A DNA stretch of 64,000 bases from Macrostomum hystrix. Lineage: Eukaryota > Platyhelminthes > Macrostomidae. Both the position numbers and the translations under genes were made by a program. Each line of letters starts with the position of its first letter. Positions within the stretch are counted from its first letter, which is position 1. The notes beneath the pieces are model-generated. The model was given only the letters and a program-made list of their open reading frames with translations. It was not told where the DNA came from and did no database searches. Shown piece after piece: positions 46,464 through 58,179 of this stretch. The stretch lies in contig CATNEN010000037.1 in the NCBI GenBank assembly GCA_950097015.1, positions 806,001 through 870,000 of the forward strand. The letters run 5' to 3'.

Positions 46464-47142
46464 AGGTCCTTTTACCCACAAGTACATCAGCATGAAACAA
46501 CGGATGTTTGAAAAACTCCTACTAGATTGTCATGCCACTTCATTCCGATAGACATGTGTTAGACATAAATGACACATTCATTTATTCCAATTTACTTTTG
46601 TTATAAGCCTAGCAGTGTTCTTTAGGAGAAATACTTCAGTAGAGATAAAAGAATAAATACGTTTTTCTCCCACAAAATTAAGTGATACCGCTACACGCCA
46701 ATTGAATCCTCAAATAGTCATTGTATGAAACTTCTTTTCGACTGGCAATCGTCTCTGACGCCAGAGCCCATTCGTCTGAACGATGTTACAATATATTCTC
46801 GTCACCATGCGCCGAGACCTCAAGGATGTCTGATTTCTGGCTTGAGAAGTGCCACTGCAAAGTGACTGCATAGATCGCACATTGAGGCATGCACACACTT
46901 AGATTTGAGCAGAAGCAACTCCTTATTAAAGGTGAAAGAGCATGGATACATTTTGGACACTGTCTTATCTATTCTACTATCGGAAATTCCATTTCTGTTG
47001 GCAAGAAAAATAGAGCAAAAGATCTGATCTTAAAAAGACAAGTTAGCACAGTGTTTACCAGTTAGTCACTGGTTTGACAGTAAGCTAACTGATATATTCT
47101 GTTGAGTTTTCGTCGAATTAAAAATTCGATTTTTTGGCAATA
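46464..47142. other. Spacer upstream of PH/SH2 paralogue 2
   Basis: Unique AT-rich sequence, presumably including promoter and 5' UTR of the downstream gene. No element recognised. Confidence 0.4.
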
Positions 47143-50100
47143 ATGGACCCGACAACAATCAAAGCCAGGTTGCACACTTTGTCTGGTGAGCTATTGTCAA
47201 TCTACGAGCTATTTTCTATGAATAATGAACACCAACAATATAATTTGAGTTGTTTGAGTTCGATCAACACGCTTTAAGAGCCGCTATTCACCCCCACAGT
47301 TCACAGATTGTCAAAACTTGAGCAGGGTCCAACTGCTGCTGCTGCTGGCAACGAGAACATCACTAGAGGCAGCAAAAGTGGCTACATCTGCCGCATGCAA
47401 ACTAGACTGCTAGAAAACGAGCCATTCTGTGAGCTGGGTATCGAATCTGGTTATCTAACTGGTATCGAATCTATATGTTGGATAGAATGATAGCTAGATC
47501 TAGGCTAGAATCGTAGCTAGATGTTGGCTAGAATCGTAGCTAGATGTTGGCTAGAATCCTAGCTAGATGTTGGCTAGAATCCTAGCCAGATGTTGGCTAG
47601 AATCCTAGCTAGATGTTGGATATAAATCGTAGCTAGATGTTGGATAGAATCGTAGCTAGATGTTGGATAGAATCGTAGCTAGATGTTGGATAGAATCGTA
47701 GCTAGATGTTGGATAGAATCGTAGCTAGATGTTGGATAGAATCATAGCTAGATGTTGGATAGAATCGTAGCTAGATGTTGGATAGAATCGTAGCTAGATG
47801 TTGGATAGAATTGTAGCTAGATGTTGGATAGAATCGTAGCTAGATGTTGGATAGAATCGTAGCTAGATGTTGGATAGAATCGTAGCTAGATGTTGGATAG
47901 AATTGTAGCTAGATGTTGGATAGAATCGTAGCTAGATCTAGGCTAGAATCGTAGCTAGATGTTGGCTAGAATCGTAGCTAGATTTAGGCTAGAGTCGTAG
48001 CTAGGTTTAGGCTAGAATCGTAGCTAGATGTTGGATAGAATTGTAGCTAGATGTTGGATAGAATCGTAGCTAGATGTTGGCTAGAATCGTAGCTAGATGT
48101 TGGCTAGAATCGTAGCTAGATGTTGGCTAGAATCGTAGCTAGATCAAGGCTAGAATCGTAGCTAGATCAAGGCTAGAATCGTAGCTAGATCAAGGCTAGA
48201 ATCGTAGCTAGATGTTGGCTAGAATCTTAGCTAGATTTAGGCTAGAATCGTAGCTAGATCGTTGCTAGAATCCAGCTCCTATATTTTATTATGATTCATT
48301 AACTTATTAATTGAGTTAAAGATATTAAACGATTGTCTACTGACACTGTCGATAATTGAGTATTCAACATCAGCGCAATATAATTTAAATTTTAGTCAGC
48401 ATTCACTGGGCTGTACTTCAACAAGGCTGCCTACTGCTGTTTGACAGCTCAATTAGCATGTTCTGCTCAGAGGCAATCGACCTTGGTGGCTGCAGGTAGT
48501 ATTGTCTATTTTAGTATCTTTTAGCTATGCCACCCCTCTTTAGCCACCCCAGATTAGCCACCCCAGATTAGCCACCCCTCTTTAGCCACCCCAGATTAGC
48601 CACCCCTCTTTAGCCACCCCAGATTAGCCACCCCTCTTTAGCCACCCCAGTTCAGCCACCCTATTTTAGCCACCCCAGTTCAGCCACCCTATTTTAGCCA
48701 CCCCAGTTCAGCCACCCTATTTTAGCCACCCCAGTTCAGCCACCCTATTTTAGCCACCCCAGTTCAGCCACCCTATTTTAGCCACCCCAGTTCAGCCACC
48801 CTATTTTAGCCACCCCAGTTCAGCCACCCTATTTTAGCCACCCAAGTTCAGCCACACTATTTTAGCCACCCTCTAAATTAGCCACCCATTTTAGCCAACC
48901 AATTAGCGGCCACAGTTAAGTAGAATTTCGACAAAATGGGCGTCCATATGTCAATACATTAAAGTCTGAAGTGACTCGCCCGACACACAGATTGGAGGCT
49001 TCCGTCCATCCCGCCCGTCTCTGGCCTGACTTCTGTCCGCTGCAGTTTCAAATCGTCGCTGGCGCCACCTCCTGGCAATTCGGCTGCCCGCCGGGCTCCA
49101 ATTGGCAACGCTGTCTGGAAAAGGCCATAGACTCGGCAGGCGGTTCTGACAATCTGCGCCACCTACTTGAAGCTCTGGACCAGGCCGAGTCGACTATGCA
49201 ACGTCGGGCGCGACCGCCACCACCTCCGGTTCCATCGTCGACGTTGTCGGAAGTTCACGAGTCAAATACCTACAATGAAGGCTTCGAAGTGGCATTAGCA
49301 CAACAAATCCCACAGAGGATTCCGCAGCAGATTCCACAGCAGATTCCCCATAGCACTCCCGATCCGCAGCAGATATGGCAGCGAATTGTGCAACAGATCC
49401 CGCAGTTGAATCAATCACACATTCCGCCACCACCAACGCCTAAATCCCTTCCACAACCACCGTCAATAAGAAAAAGTCCGCAGGAAAATTCTCAGGCAGT
49501 CTACGATTCTTGCACTGAAGAACAGATTCCACAGCAGATTCCACAGCAGATTCCACAGCAGATTCCACAGCAGATTCCACAGCAGATTCCACAGCAGATT
49601 CCACAGCAGATTCCAAAGCAGATTCTACAGAGCACTCCGAATCCGCAGCAAATGTGGGCGCGAATGGCCCAGCAAATTCCGCAGATGAATCGGCCCCCAA
49701 TTCCACCGCCGCTGCAGCCTAAACCGCTTCCGCAGCAGCCGTCCTCAATTAGCAGCAAGGAGACTGAAGATCCCGACGTAGTCTACGATTCCTGTACCGT
49801 CGTGATGCAGGAGTCGCTGCACAGCCTGGCCTGCAGGGGCCTGACAGTCAGCTTCGCTTTGGATTACGTTGCAACCGCTGTCTACAGAGAGGATGACGAC
49901 GACGATGATCAACTTTGGAAGTAAGAGAGCTATATCAATGACTGTCTTTGTTCAATACTCAGCATCGAGGGGAAAAAGAAATGCACAGGAACTTTCTGGA
50001 ATTTATAGGACTAGTGCAGGAGAAAATCGAAAAAAGTATTTTCTAGTGGGTGTTTTATTAAACACTTTGATACCAGTCCAGTACCAATCAGTCTAGCGTA

Positions 50101-53100
50101 TGCTGAGTATGCTTGTTAAAAAGTACAATCTGATATGCTTTGATTCGTTTGAAAAACACTAGTTTACGCGCTTTTTTGAAATGGGTACGAAAACACTCTA
50201 CAAACTTCGACAAACTTCGCACTAGCCACGAGCCACACTAGTACGAACTACGAAAGTGGTTCGTAACAGGCTCGTAAAAACTTAATACAATGCATTTATT
50301 TTAAAATAAAATACGCTTCTACGAAAGTAGAGCGAGAAACGTTCGTACGGGATTGGTACGAAAAACGTTTGCCCGGTATCGATACAAAAACGCTCTTGTA
50401 GAATTGATACGAAACGCGCTCGTTCGGAATTGATACGAAACACGCTCGTACAGAATTGATCCGAAACACGCTCGTTCGGAATTGATACGAAACACGCTCG
50501 TACGGAATTAATAGAAACACGCTCGTTCGGAATTGATACGAAACACGGTCGTATGGAACGATATGAAACACGCTCGTATGGAATTGATAGAAACACGCTC
50601 GTTCGGAATTGATACGAAACACGCTCGTACGGAATTGATCCGAAACACGCTCGTATGGAACGATATGAAACACGCTCGTACGGAATTGATACGAAACACG
50701 CTCGTTCGGAATTGATACGAAACACGCTCGTACGGAATTGATCCGAAACACGCTCGTTCGGAATTGATACGAAACAAGCTCGTACGGAATTGATACGAAA
50801 CAAGCTCGTACGGAATTGATCCGAAACACGCTCGTACGGAATTGATACGAAACACGCTCGTACGGAATTGATCCGAAACACGCTCGTTCGGAATTGATAC
50901 GAAACACGGTCGTATGGAACGATATGAAACACGCTCGTATGGAATTGATACGAAACACGCTCGTATGGAACGATATGAAACACGCTCGTATGGAACGATA
51001 CGAAACATGTTCGTATGAAATTGATACGAAACACGCTCGTACGGAATTGATACGAAACACGCTCGTATGAAATTGATACGAAACACGCTCGTATGGAACG
51101 ATATGAAACACGCTCGTATGGAACGATACGAAACACGCTCGTATGGAACGATATGAAACACGCTCGTATGGAACGATACGAAACATGTTCGTATGAAATT
51201 GATACGAAACACGCTCGTACGGAATTGATACGAAACACGCTCGTACGGAATTGATACGAAACACGCTCGTACGGAATTGATACGAAACACGCTCGCTCGG
51301 AATTGATACGAAACACGCTCGCACGAAATCGGGGTATTGATGAAGGACATGCATGAAATATGCACGAAACAACGTTCAAACTAAAATAATGCGGTTAGGG
51401 CAAAAGGACACCGCCAAGAAAGTTTCAGTTTAATATTTACTTTTCTCAATAGCCTCCTTTGTACTTCAAACCCGTTTTACCCAGTGCTCTATCCGAATCG
51501 GAGCCGGGTACTTTTATCCTGGTTGGCTTCAGCAAGCATCACCCGGGCCACCAGCCTCGAGTCGCTGTCAAAGCTAACGCTGGTTTCGATGTGAAATTTC
51601 TGCCCTTGCTGTTAAAAGACGGCCAACCCGGCCTGTCCCTTGTTGGCGAGTTCGGCAGAAAATTTGACACCTTGGAGCAGCTGGTGTTTCATTATCATTT
51701 GTTCCCCATTGCTAGAGAGGAGGACGGTTCGATGCTGGTATTGACGCGATCCTACGGATATCAGAACACTGAACGGATGTAAGTTAAATGATTCGATTTA
51801 ATGATGGTAAGCTAGCTGTACCAGTTTATTCAGAATAAAAGTCTTGCATTTCTACTGATGAAATGTACTAGAGAATGCACTTTGTGTTATGTAGTACGTA
51901 CGTACGAGTACGTTATGGTCGTTAGTATTGTTGTCGTAATTAAATAAATAGCGGTACTGAAAATGCACTAAAGTTTATTAACTGTTATTAGCTTCTTCCC
52001 GTCTCGTGTTATCATAATAGAAAAGCATCATTACATCCCCAGACCTGTGAAAACCATACTGTTCTCGTCCTGCTTCTGGTCTATCGGAGACAAGGAAATG
52101 TGCAGCCAGTGAGTATTGCTTCACTGTTTTGCTGTGTTTAGATAGACGATGAGTAAAGCTCGTACTTCGAGCTCAAAAGCCATATTAATTTGGGGCGCAG
52201 CCGCGGAAAGGCTTGAGAACTTGCCGTGAAATTTACGAAAATGTGGCCTGCAAGCAATAACAATCGCTCAAACCCAATCATCAGCGTCCTGTTCGACTCG
52301 GCAGTGGGAACTTACTCCCTTAGAGTTGGCAGCGGAAACAACTACGTCCTTTCCGTACTGTCTCAAGGCGTGGTTGCTAAGCTCATTGTGAAGGTCGCTC
52401 GCAAAAGCGAACTTTTGGTGAGCACTGTTAAACATGGTCGTTAACATGCTTGAACTTAAAATAATCTAATTAAATGATCAATTTTATCTCATCAGACGCT
52501 CTTCATCCTAGCCACTAGTGGCGTAGGAGGTGCCCTACAATTCGACTCACTGGAGGATCTGCTGCATCATCTGCATCAAAGCAGCTTCCCTGTGAATCTA
52601 GCTAAAGTTCGGAGTTCCTTGACCCTGCAGATACCGTTTCAGACATCCGCGTATGTGCTTGGAGCATTGTGAAGAGAGTGGGAATGAGTGGCAGTGATTA
52701 GCAGGGATGAAAATAAAATTCAACTAAGATTTTCATCTGCCCGCAGAGCCTGCAAGTCCAAAGTGCAGTCGATGATTTTCGACCCGTTGCGGCAGCAAAT
52801 CTTTCATCGCGGCGCTGAAATTCAAGCAGCCAAGGCACTGCGACTGCCAGACACTGAGCTCAATGGCTTCATTGTTTGGCTGACATCGGCTACTGAGGTA
52901 TGCCTGATGGTCCGCGGACGCGAGCTCAAGGTGCTCGCCTTCAAGGTGGTCTGCAATCCGACTGGCTGCACGCAACTGCCGCAGGTGGGAAGCGGAGACT
53001 GAGGGGATGGAAAGTTCACTCAACACTAGTGAGGTAGACTGATGAGAGTGAGGTAGACTGATGAGAGTGAGGTAGACTGATGAGAGTGAAGTAGACTCAC

Positions 53101-53691
53101 TGGTAGAGTGAGGCAGACTCACGGGTAGAGTGAGGCAGACTTACAGGTAGAGTGAGGTAGACTCATGGGTAGAGTGAGGCAGACTTACAGGTAGAGTGAG
53201 GTAGACTCATGGTTAGAGTGAGGCAGACTCACGGGTAGAGTGAGGTAGACTCACGGGTAGAGTGAGGTAGACTCACGGGTAGAGTGAGGTAGACTCACGG
53301 GTAGAGTGAGGTAGACTCACGGGTAGAGTGAGGCAGACTCACGGGTAGAGTGAGGCAGACTCACGGGTAGAGTGAGGTAGACTCACGGGTAGAGTGAGGT
53401 AGACTCACGGGTAGAGTGAGGTAGACTCACGGGTAGAGTGAGGTAGACTCACGGGTAGAGTGAGGTAGACTCACGGGTAGAGTGAGGTAGACTCACGGGT
53501 ATAGCGAGGTGGATGTACAAAATCTTGAGCCCTTTCTTCCGCAGCTCTCTGTCTACCTCGAGAGGCACCCGGACCTGAAGTTCGACTGTATCGAAGGCTT
53601 GATAGCTCACTTGAAGACTGCCACCGCGAATCTTCTCGACCCGGAGATAATCGGGCCGTTAACCCGACCCGTCAATTGCCGACTAAATTAG
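47143..53691 (+). CDS. PH plus triple-SH2 adaptor-like protein, paralogue 2 (complete, 10 exons, 757 residues)
   Basis: Exons: 47143-47185, 47300-47437, 48396-48495, 48991-49920, 51485-51778, 52043-52108, 52255-52417, 52496-52650, 52747-52984, 53545-53691 (TAG). They sum to 2,274 bp with every phase consistent. Start is ATG (MDPTTIKARLHTLS). PH domain, about residues 40-135: KSGYICRMQTRLL, IHWAVLQQGCLLLFDSS, FQIVAGATSWQFG, NWQRCLEKAI. The linker has RPPPPPVPSS (SH3/EVH1-ligand-like), a QQIP repeat tract, and Tyr sites NTYNEGF, AVYDSC, VVYDSC. SH2-1 (about 405-500) has EPGTFILVGF and RKFDTLEQLVFHYH. SH2-2 (about 528-630) has GTYSLRVGSG, keeping the FLVR-type Arg, and LQFDSLEDLLHHLHQ. SH2-3 (about 640-745) has NGFIVWLTS and LKFDCIEGLIAHL. 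No catalytic domain, so an adaptor or scaffold role is inferred. SH2-1 and SH2-3 have lost the Arg. Confidence 0.85.
47490..48275. repeat. 23-bp minisatellite of the GAATCG family in intron 2 of PH/SH2 paralogue 2
   Basis: About 34 copies of gctagatgttggatagaatcgta, with ggctag and atctagg/atcaagg variants. The agaatcgtagct core is shared with the arrays at 5.3, 8.7, 20.7 and 28.0 kb. Confidence 0.95.
48530..48895. repeat. 28-bp array in intron 3 of PH/SH2 paralogue 2
   Basis: About 12 copies of a unit with tagccaccccagttcagcca and ccctattt. A variant (tagccacccctcttt) precedes it. Confidence 0.95.
49515..49630 (+). repeat. 12-bp coding repeat (QQIP)n in PH/SH2 paralogue 2
   Basis: About nine units of cagcagattcca read in frame as QQIP; a shorter run lies at 49308-49350. 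Two 50-bp blocks (NPQQMWARMAQQIPQMN versus DPQQIWQRIVQQIPQLN) show a larger duplication of the linker. Confidence 0.9.
50395..51325. repeat. 26-bp array in intron 4 of PH/SH2 paralogue 2
   Basis: About 37 copies of a unit containing gaattgatacgaaacacgct, with ggaacgatatg variants and 22-bp short forms. The three long minus-strand frames (RACFVSIPYERVSYQF) are by-products. Confidence 0.95.
52160..52230 (+). mobile_element. Short fragment of SINE family A
   Basis: The words ttaatttggggcgcagccgc and aggcttg match the post-head region of the family A copies. It lies in the intron before exon 7 of PH/SH2 paralogue 2. Confidence 0.55.
53030..53512. repeat. 22-bp array in the last intron of PH/SH2 paralogue 2
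   Basis: About 21 copies of gtagagtgaggtagactcac plus gg. Confidence 0.95.
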
Positions 53692-54390
53692 TGAGATGCC
53701 TGAAAAACTGAAGGCCTGAAAAGAGCCCAAGTCACACAAGGGGCTTCCAAACAAGAGAGTTTCTAAAAATAGCAAGAGGCTATTCCGATTGGGCAATCAA
53801 ATCTCGGATTGGGGCTTCATTAAAAATGGGGCTTCCACACTAGTTTCTAAAAATAGCAACAAAGTTGTTTCAATTTATGTTTTTGAAGATTTAAGAACGG
53901 TTTTAAAGGGGCTAACACAACAAAAGTTTCTAAAAAATAATCAACACCACCTGCGTCATTGATTCAAGTTTTCTCACTCTTGGAAAGATAAATTCATAAT
54001 AATGGTTTCTAAAAATAGCCATTCCTCTGCGCCAATCAAATTTTCAGAGCTGATCTTTACTTACTATTGTTAAATCATTAGAAAATACGCAGACGTTGAC
54101 TAAGTGAGCAAAGTGAGGTTTTTCTTGTCATGTTTTTAGAGTAATGACCTGCGCAAAACTATCCCTGCTTTAAGCTATTCCTGCGGTAAATTTTCTTTAT
54201 AAAACTCGCTTCATACTACTTTCAATTCAATGTTGATATTGTCGAAATTTCACGTAAAGTTTTTTATGGCAAATAAATAGTTCTATTGCTAATATTTCTT
54301 ATGAGAGATAATTACTTTTTAGTTCAGGGTGTTTCGAAGCAACAACATTGTGCAATCCAGGCCTTTGTAAGAACTTTGGCGTTAAAACTG
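53692..54390. other. Spacer 3' of PH/SH2 paralogue 2
   Basis: It contains scattered copies of 'tttctaaaaatagc'. No gene seen. Confidence 0.45.
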
Positions 54391-54391
54391 A

Positions 54392-54635
54392 ATGAATGAG
54401 GCAGTGCAGGGATTTGCTTTCTTAGAAAACACACAGACCCTGTATACGGAACTTGCTGACCTTCTTCCCACGCGTCTGCTGGATCAAATGCCAACCCCAG
54501 CTCGCTTAGAGATTGTCTCCGTCTCGCCGGCCGAGTCAGACTGGTTGACAGGTCAACAGGAGCTTTTGAAGACAAACATGGAATGCCTTGAACTAACACT
54601 AACTAAAGTCACGGAAATGAAAGAAATCCAACCGT
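54392..54635 (+). CDS. Possible first exon of an unidentified gene
   Basis: About 80 codons from ATG 54392 (MNEAVQGFAFLENTQTLYTE) read like real protein: LYTELADLLPTRLLDQM, RLEIVSVSPAESDWL and GQQELLKTNMECLELTLTKV. After that the frame enters a 12-bp CTCACCCTGTCT array that simply continues open as LTLS. I could not find a good donor before the array. The helical pattern (LYxxxxDL, LDxx, P, LL) is loosely like dynactin subunit 3, but this is a weak guess. It may be an exon preceding an intron filled by the array, with the next exon after ctcgtgcag near 55018. Confidence 0.4.
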
Positions 54636-54992
54636 CTCTCACCCTGTCTCTCACCCTGTCTCTCACCCTGTCTCTCACCCTGTCTCTCACCCTGTCTCTC
54701 ACCCTGTCTCTCACCCTGTCTCTCACCCTGTCTCTCACCCTGTCTCTCACCCTGTCTCTCACCCTGTCTCTCACCCTGTCTCTCACCCTGTCTCTCACCC
54801 TGTCTCTCACCCTGTCTCTCACCCTGTCTCTCACCCTGTCTCTCACCCTGTCTCTCACCCTGTCTCTCACCCTGTCTCTCACTCTGTCTCTCACCCTGTC
54901 TCTCACCCTGTCTCTCACCCTGTCTCTCACCCTGTCTCTCACCCTGTCTCTCACTCTGTCTCTCACCCTGTCTCTCACCCTGTCTCTCACCT
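54636..54992. repeat. 12-bp array (ctctcaccctgt), nearly perfect
   Basis: About 29 copies with only two single-base variants. The low divergence indicates recent expansion. The RDRVRDRV and GERQ minus-strand frames are by-products. Confidence 0.97.
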
Positions 54993-54994
54993 AA

Positions 54995-55710
54995 TCTCCT
55001 TTTCTTGCTCTCGTGCAGTGCTGCAGCCTTCATTCCATCTGATCTGTCTTGTCAGTTCGTGTTAGTTCGTGGTCTAGTAGCTAAGTGATTATTTATGTAT
55101 TATCGGTGCATATCCATTGATAAATGTTGTTTTTCCAAGAATTTCATTAAAAAATGCCTGTTCTAGTACAGCTTGTTCGTTTCAGTTTGTCTAAATAAAT
55201 AGCCTTCTGAGTGAGTGTGTGTGAGTGTGTGTGTATATCGACGCAATGGCCTAATGTCAAGGCCAATGCGCAGTTTCCCCTTTTTGTCCTTCTGTATGAG
55301 TGTGCGTGTGTGTGTGTGTGACTGGCGCAGTAATATGTTGCGTGCGTCATTCAGTTCTATTCCAAAACTCCACCGGGTCTCTGACGGATAACTTTTATAA
55401 CGATTCAAATATTTTGAAGAGGTCACGAACACTGCGCAGTTCAATTTATCAACTGGAACAGATTGTAGCGAATCTATTTGCTTTGTAAATATCATCGATC
55501 TGATTTGTTTTACTAGATGTTTTACCAGACTATGGGATAAGGCATTAATGTCCCTAATTCAGCCCAGCTTTATCGTTCGAGCATGACTAAAATAAAATTT
55601 GTTCACACAAGACTGACTTTTACACTGCTTAGAAAATATGAGCTTTATATTTGAAGCCCACCACGAAATATGGATAATTGGCTCATCAACTCTCTTCTAC
55701 CCCACATTTA
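54995..55710. other. Spacer with a (TG)n-rich patch
   Basis: A short TG/TGTG-rich stretch occurs near 55210-55325. No gene recognised. Confidence 0.4.
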
Positions 55711-55714
55711 TCTT

Positions 55715-56420
55715 CTACCCTTCATCTCTCTTCTACCCTTCATCTCTCTTCTACCCTTCATCTCTCTTTTACCCTTCATCTCTCTTCTACCCTTCATCTC
55801 CCTTCTACCCTTCATTTCTCTTCTACCCTCATCTCTCTTTTACCCTTCATCTCCCTTCTACCGTTCATCTCTCTACTACCCTTCATCTCCCTACTACCTT
55901 TCATCTCTCTTTTACCCTTCATCTCCCTTCTACCCTTCATCTCTCTTCTACCCTCATCTCTCTTTTACCCTTCATCTCCCTTCTACCGTTCATCTCCCTA
56001 CTACCCTTCATCTCCCTACTACCCTTCATCTCTCTTTTACCCTTCATCTCCCTTCTACCCTTCATCTCCCTTCTACCCTTCATCTCTCTTTTACCCTTCA
56101 TCTCCCTACTACCCTTCATCTCTCTTTTACCCTTCATCTCCCTTCTACCGTTCATCTCCCTACTACCCTTTATGTCTATTCTACCCTTCATCTCTCTTCT
56201 ACCCTTCATCTCTCTTTTACCCTTCATCTCCCTTCTACCCTTCATCTCTCTTTTACCCTTCATCTCCCTTCTACCGTTCATCTCCCTACTACCCTTTATG
56301 TCTATTCTACCCTTCATCTCTATTCTACCCTTTATCTCCCTACTACCCTTCATCTCTATTCTACCCTTCATGTCTATTCTACCCTTCATGTCTATTCTAC
56401 CCTTCATGTCTATTCTACCC
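55715..56420. repeat. 19-bp pyrimidine-rich array (core cttcatctcccttctaccc)
   Basis: About 37 copies, with ctctctt, ctccctacta and tgtctattcta variants that recur in blocks. The overlapping 254-270 codon frames are by-products. Confidence 0.95.
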
Positions 56421-56429
56421 TAAATCTGC

Positions 56430-57080
56430 CTTATTTTCTTAATAATCTGTGCTTCCCCAATCATTTTTTCCAACCTATTTGAATTCCTAATTCTTGAATA
56501 TGATGAACACTCCCAGCCGCTTCCTAATTTGTAAAAGTAGCATTTCCTTATTTGTCTATAAATTGGTGCAGAATTAATGGTAAAATCATTCCCCACCCGT
56601 TTCAAAGCCCTCGGTTCAGGTAAATGTTGACTAAACTTAACGAGAAAGAATTCCAGTTTTCCTTAATATGGTATTGGTGGGATTAGCTAAACATATTTCC
56701 ATAGTCGCAATCAGGGCTGGGGCTTGGATTTGAGGATAGATCATGTGGGACTTTACGATACCGAAATGCGTAATTTTACGGTTCGCAATCCAAATAGTAT
56801 CTAAGCGAGGCTGCAGAACCAGGTGACACGGGTTACGGGGGCGGTTGGGTGTGGGATGCGGGAGAACGCGATGGAATGCACCCGCCGTAGACAGAACTAC
56901 GAAGCCAGGGCGTTTCAATAACTGACACCCAAAAACCAGTTCGGCCAGATGTACTATACCCAAAAATAATTTGTGGTAGTCAAGACTGCTATCAAATCAA
57001 AATTCGTTTCGATGTGTCGTCTAGCATTAGTCGATAAACCGTGCTAAAGCACTAAATGTCAAATTTTCGCCAGCTATCTC
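56430..57080. other. Spacer
   Basis: The GC-richer stretch at 56740-56960 has a 108-codon minus frame that could be a decayed mobile-element fragment. I cannot identify it. Confidence 0.35.
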
Positions 57081-57084
57081 TTCT

Positions 57085-57340
57085 ACTACCGTTACAGGAC
57101 CTCTTCTACACCGTTACAGGACCTCTTCTACACCGTTACAGGACCTCTTCTACACCGGTACAGGAACTCTTCTACACCGTTACAGGACCTCTTCTACACC
57201 GTTACAGGACCTCTTCTACACCGTTACAGGACCTCTTCTACTACCGTTACAGGACCTCTTCTACTACCGTTACAGGACCTCTTCTACACCGTTACAGGAC
57301 CTCTTCTACTACCGTTACAGGACCTCTTCTACACCGTTAC
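57085..57340. repeat. 22-bp array (ttacaggacctcttctacac)
   Basis: About 12 copies with a 25-bp variant (ctactaccg). Confidence 0.95.
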
Positions 57341-57344
57341 AGGT

Positions 57345-58175
57345 AAACAATGAAAAAATCTCAGACAGTTTTTCATTTCAGGTCTTCAATAACATGTTTT
57401 GTCTGTTACAAAAATGTTCTTCTAGTTTAGAGTTTTATATAAAATTTAGTTTTCGATTCGCGACCTTTCAGTGTCCTTGGTTGTCGTAACATTTTTTTAT
57501 TCTTCAGTGACTGACGGCATCGGCTGCAGTGCAAAATTTTCTTCAGCACTTATCCACAATTGTTCCTGTCTCTATTTCTCTGGCCCTGTTGTCCTTAATT
57601 GAACCCGCGCATAAGAGGATAACAGGAAAGTTCATTATCCCACTCATTTTACCCAGCCAAGTGTTGGGCAAATATAAAACCAAATGAAACAAAAAGAACA
57701 TTTTTGTAGTTTTTTTTTCAAACATAGAAAAGGAACATCACTTTTAGTAATATTTTGGTTTACTTAAAATAGAACTGAAGAGTTGTATATATTTTTGCAA
57801 CAAGTATTTTACTATATGTAACTATAGTATTGTACTGCGACAAACACATCAAGGGCTACCGTAGTGCTAGCATATTTGTGTCTAAATTAATTCATGGAAG
57901 CAAAGATTTGAAAACAATATTCAAAACAATCAGGGCATTCAAACAAATAAAAAAGTACATAAATATTTTTGTATTGTAACATGAACTAACATTTCATTGT
58001 TAGACATTTCATTGGTAGAGGGTAAGGCATCAAACGCTACGTCTGGACCTCTTCACACAGTCAATGGACCAATCACAGAACTTCTAGCATTTGTAGGCTA
58101 CTATAATGTTAGAGCAAATGTTTCAGAAACGATTCCTGGTCTTTAATAAACAACCCCAAAGTCTATGGTTCGGAT
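57345..58175. other. AT-rich spacer
   Basis: No gene recognised. Confidence 0.4.
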
Positions 58176-58179
58176 GTTT

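Noticed and set aside
50282-51379. Three minus-strand frames of 285-365 codons (RACFVSIPYERVSYQF)
   Set aside because: They are translations of the 26-bp array in intron 4 of PH/SH2 paralogue 2.
55638-56482. Frames of 254-270 codons in all three plus phases
   Set aside because: They come from the 19-bp pyrimidine-rich array.
56637-56963. 108-codon minus frame, possible retroelement endonuclease
   Set aside because: I could not match any conserved endonuclease or reverse-transcriptase motif.
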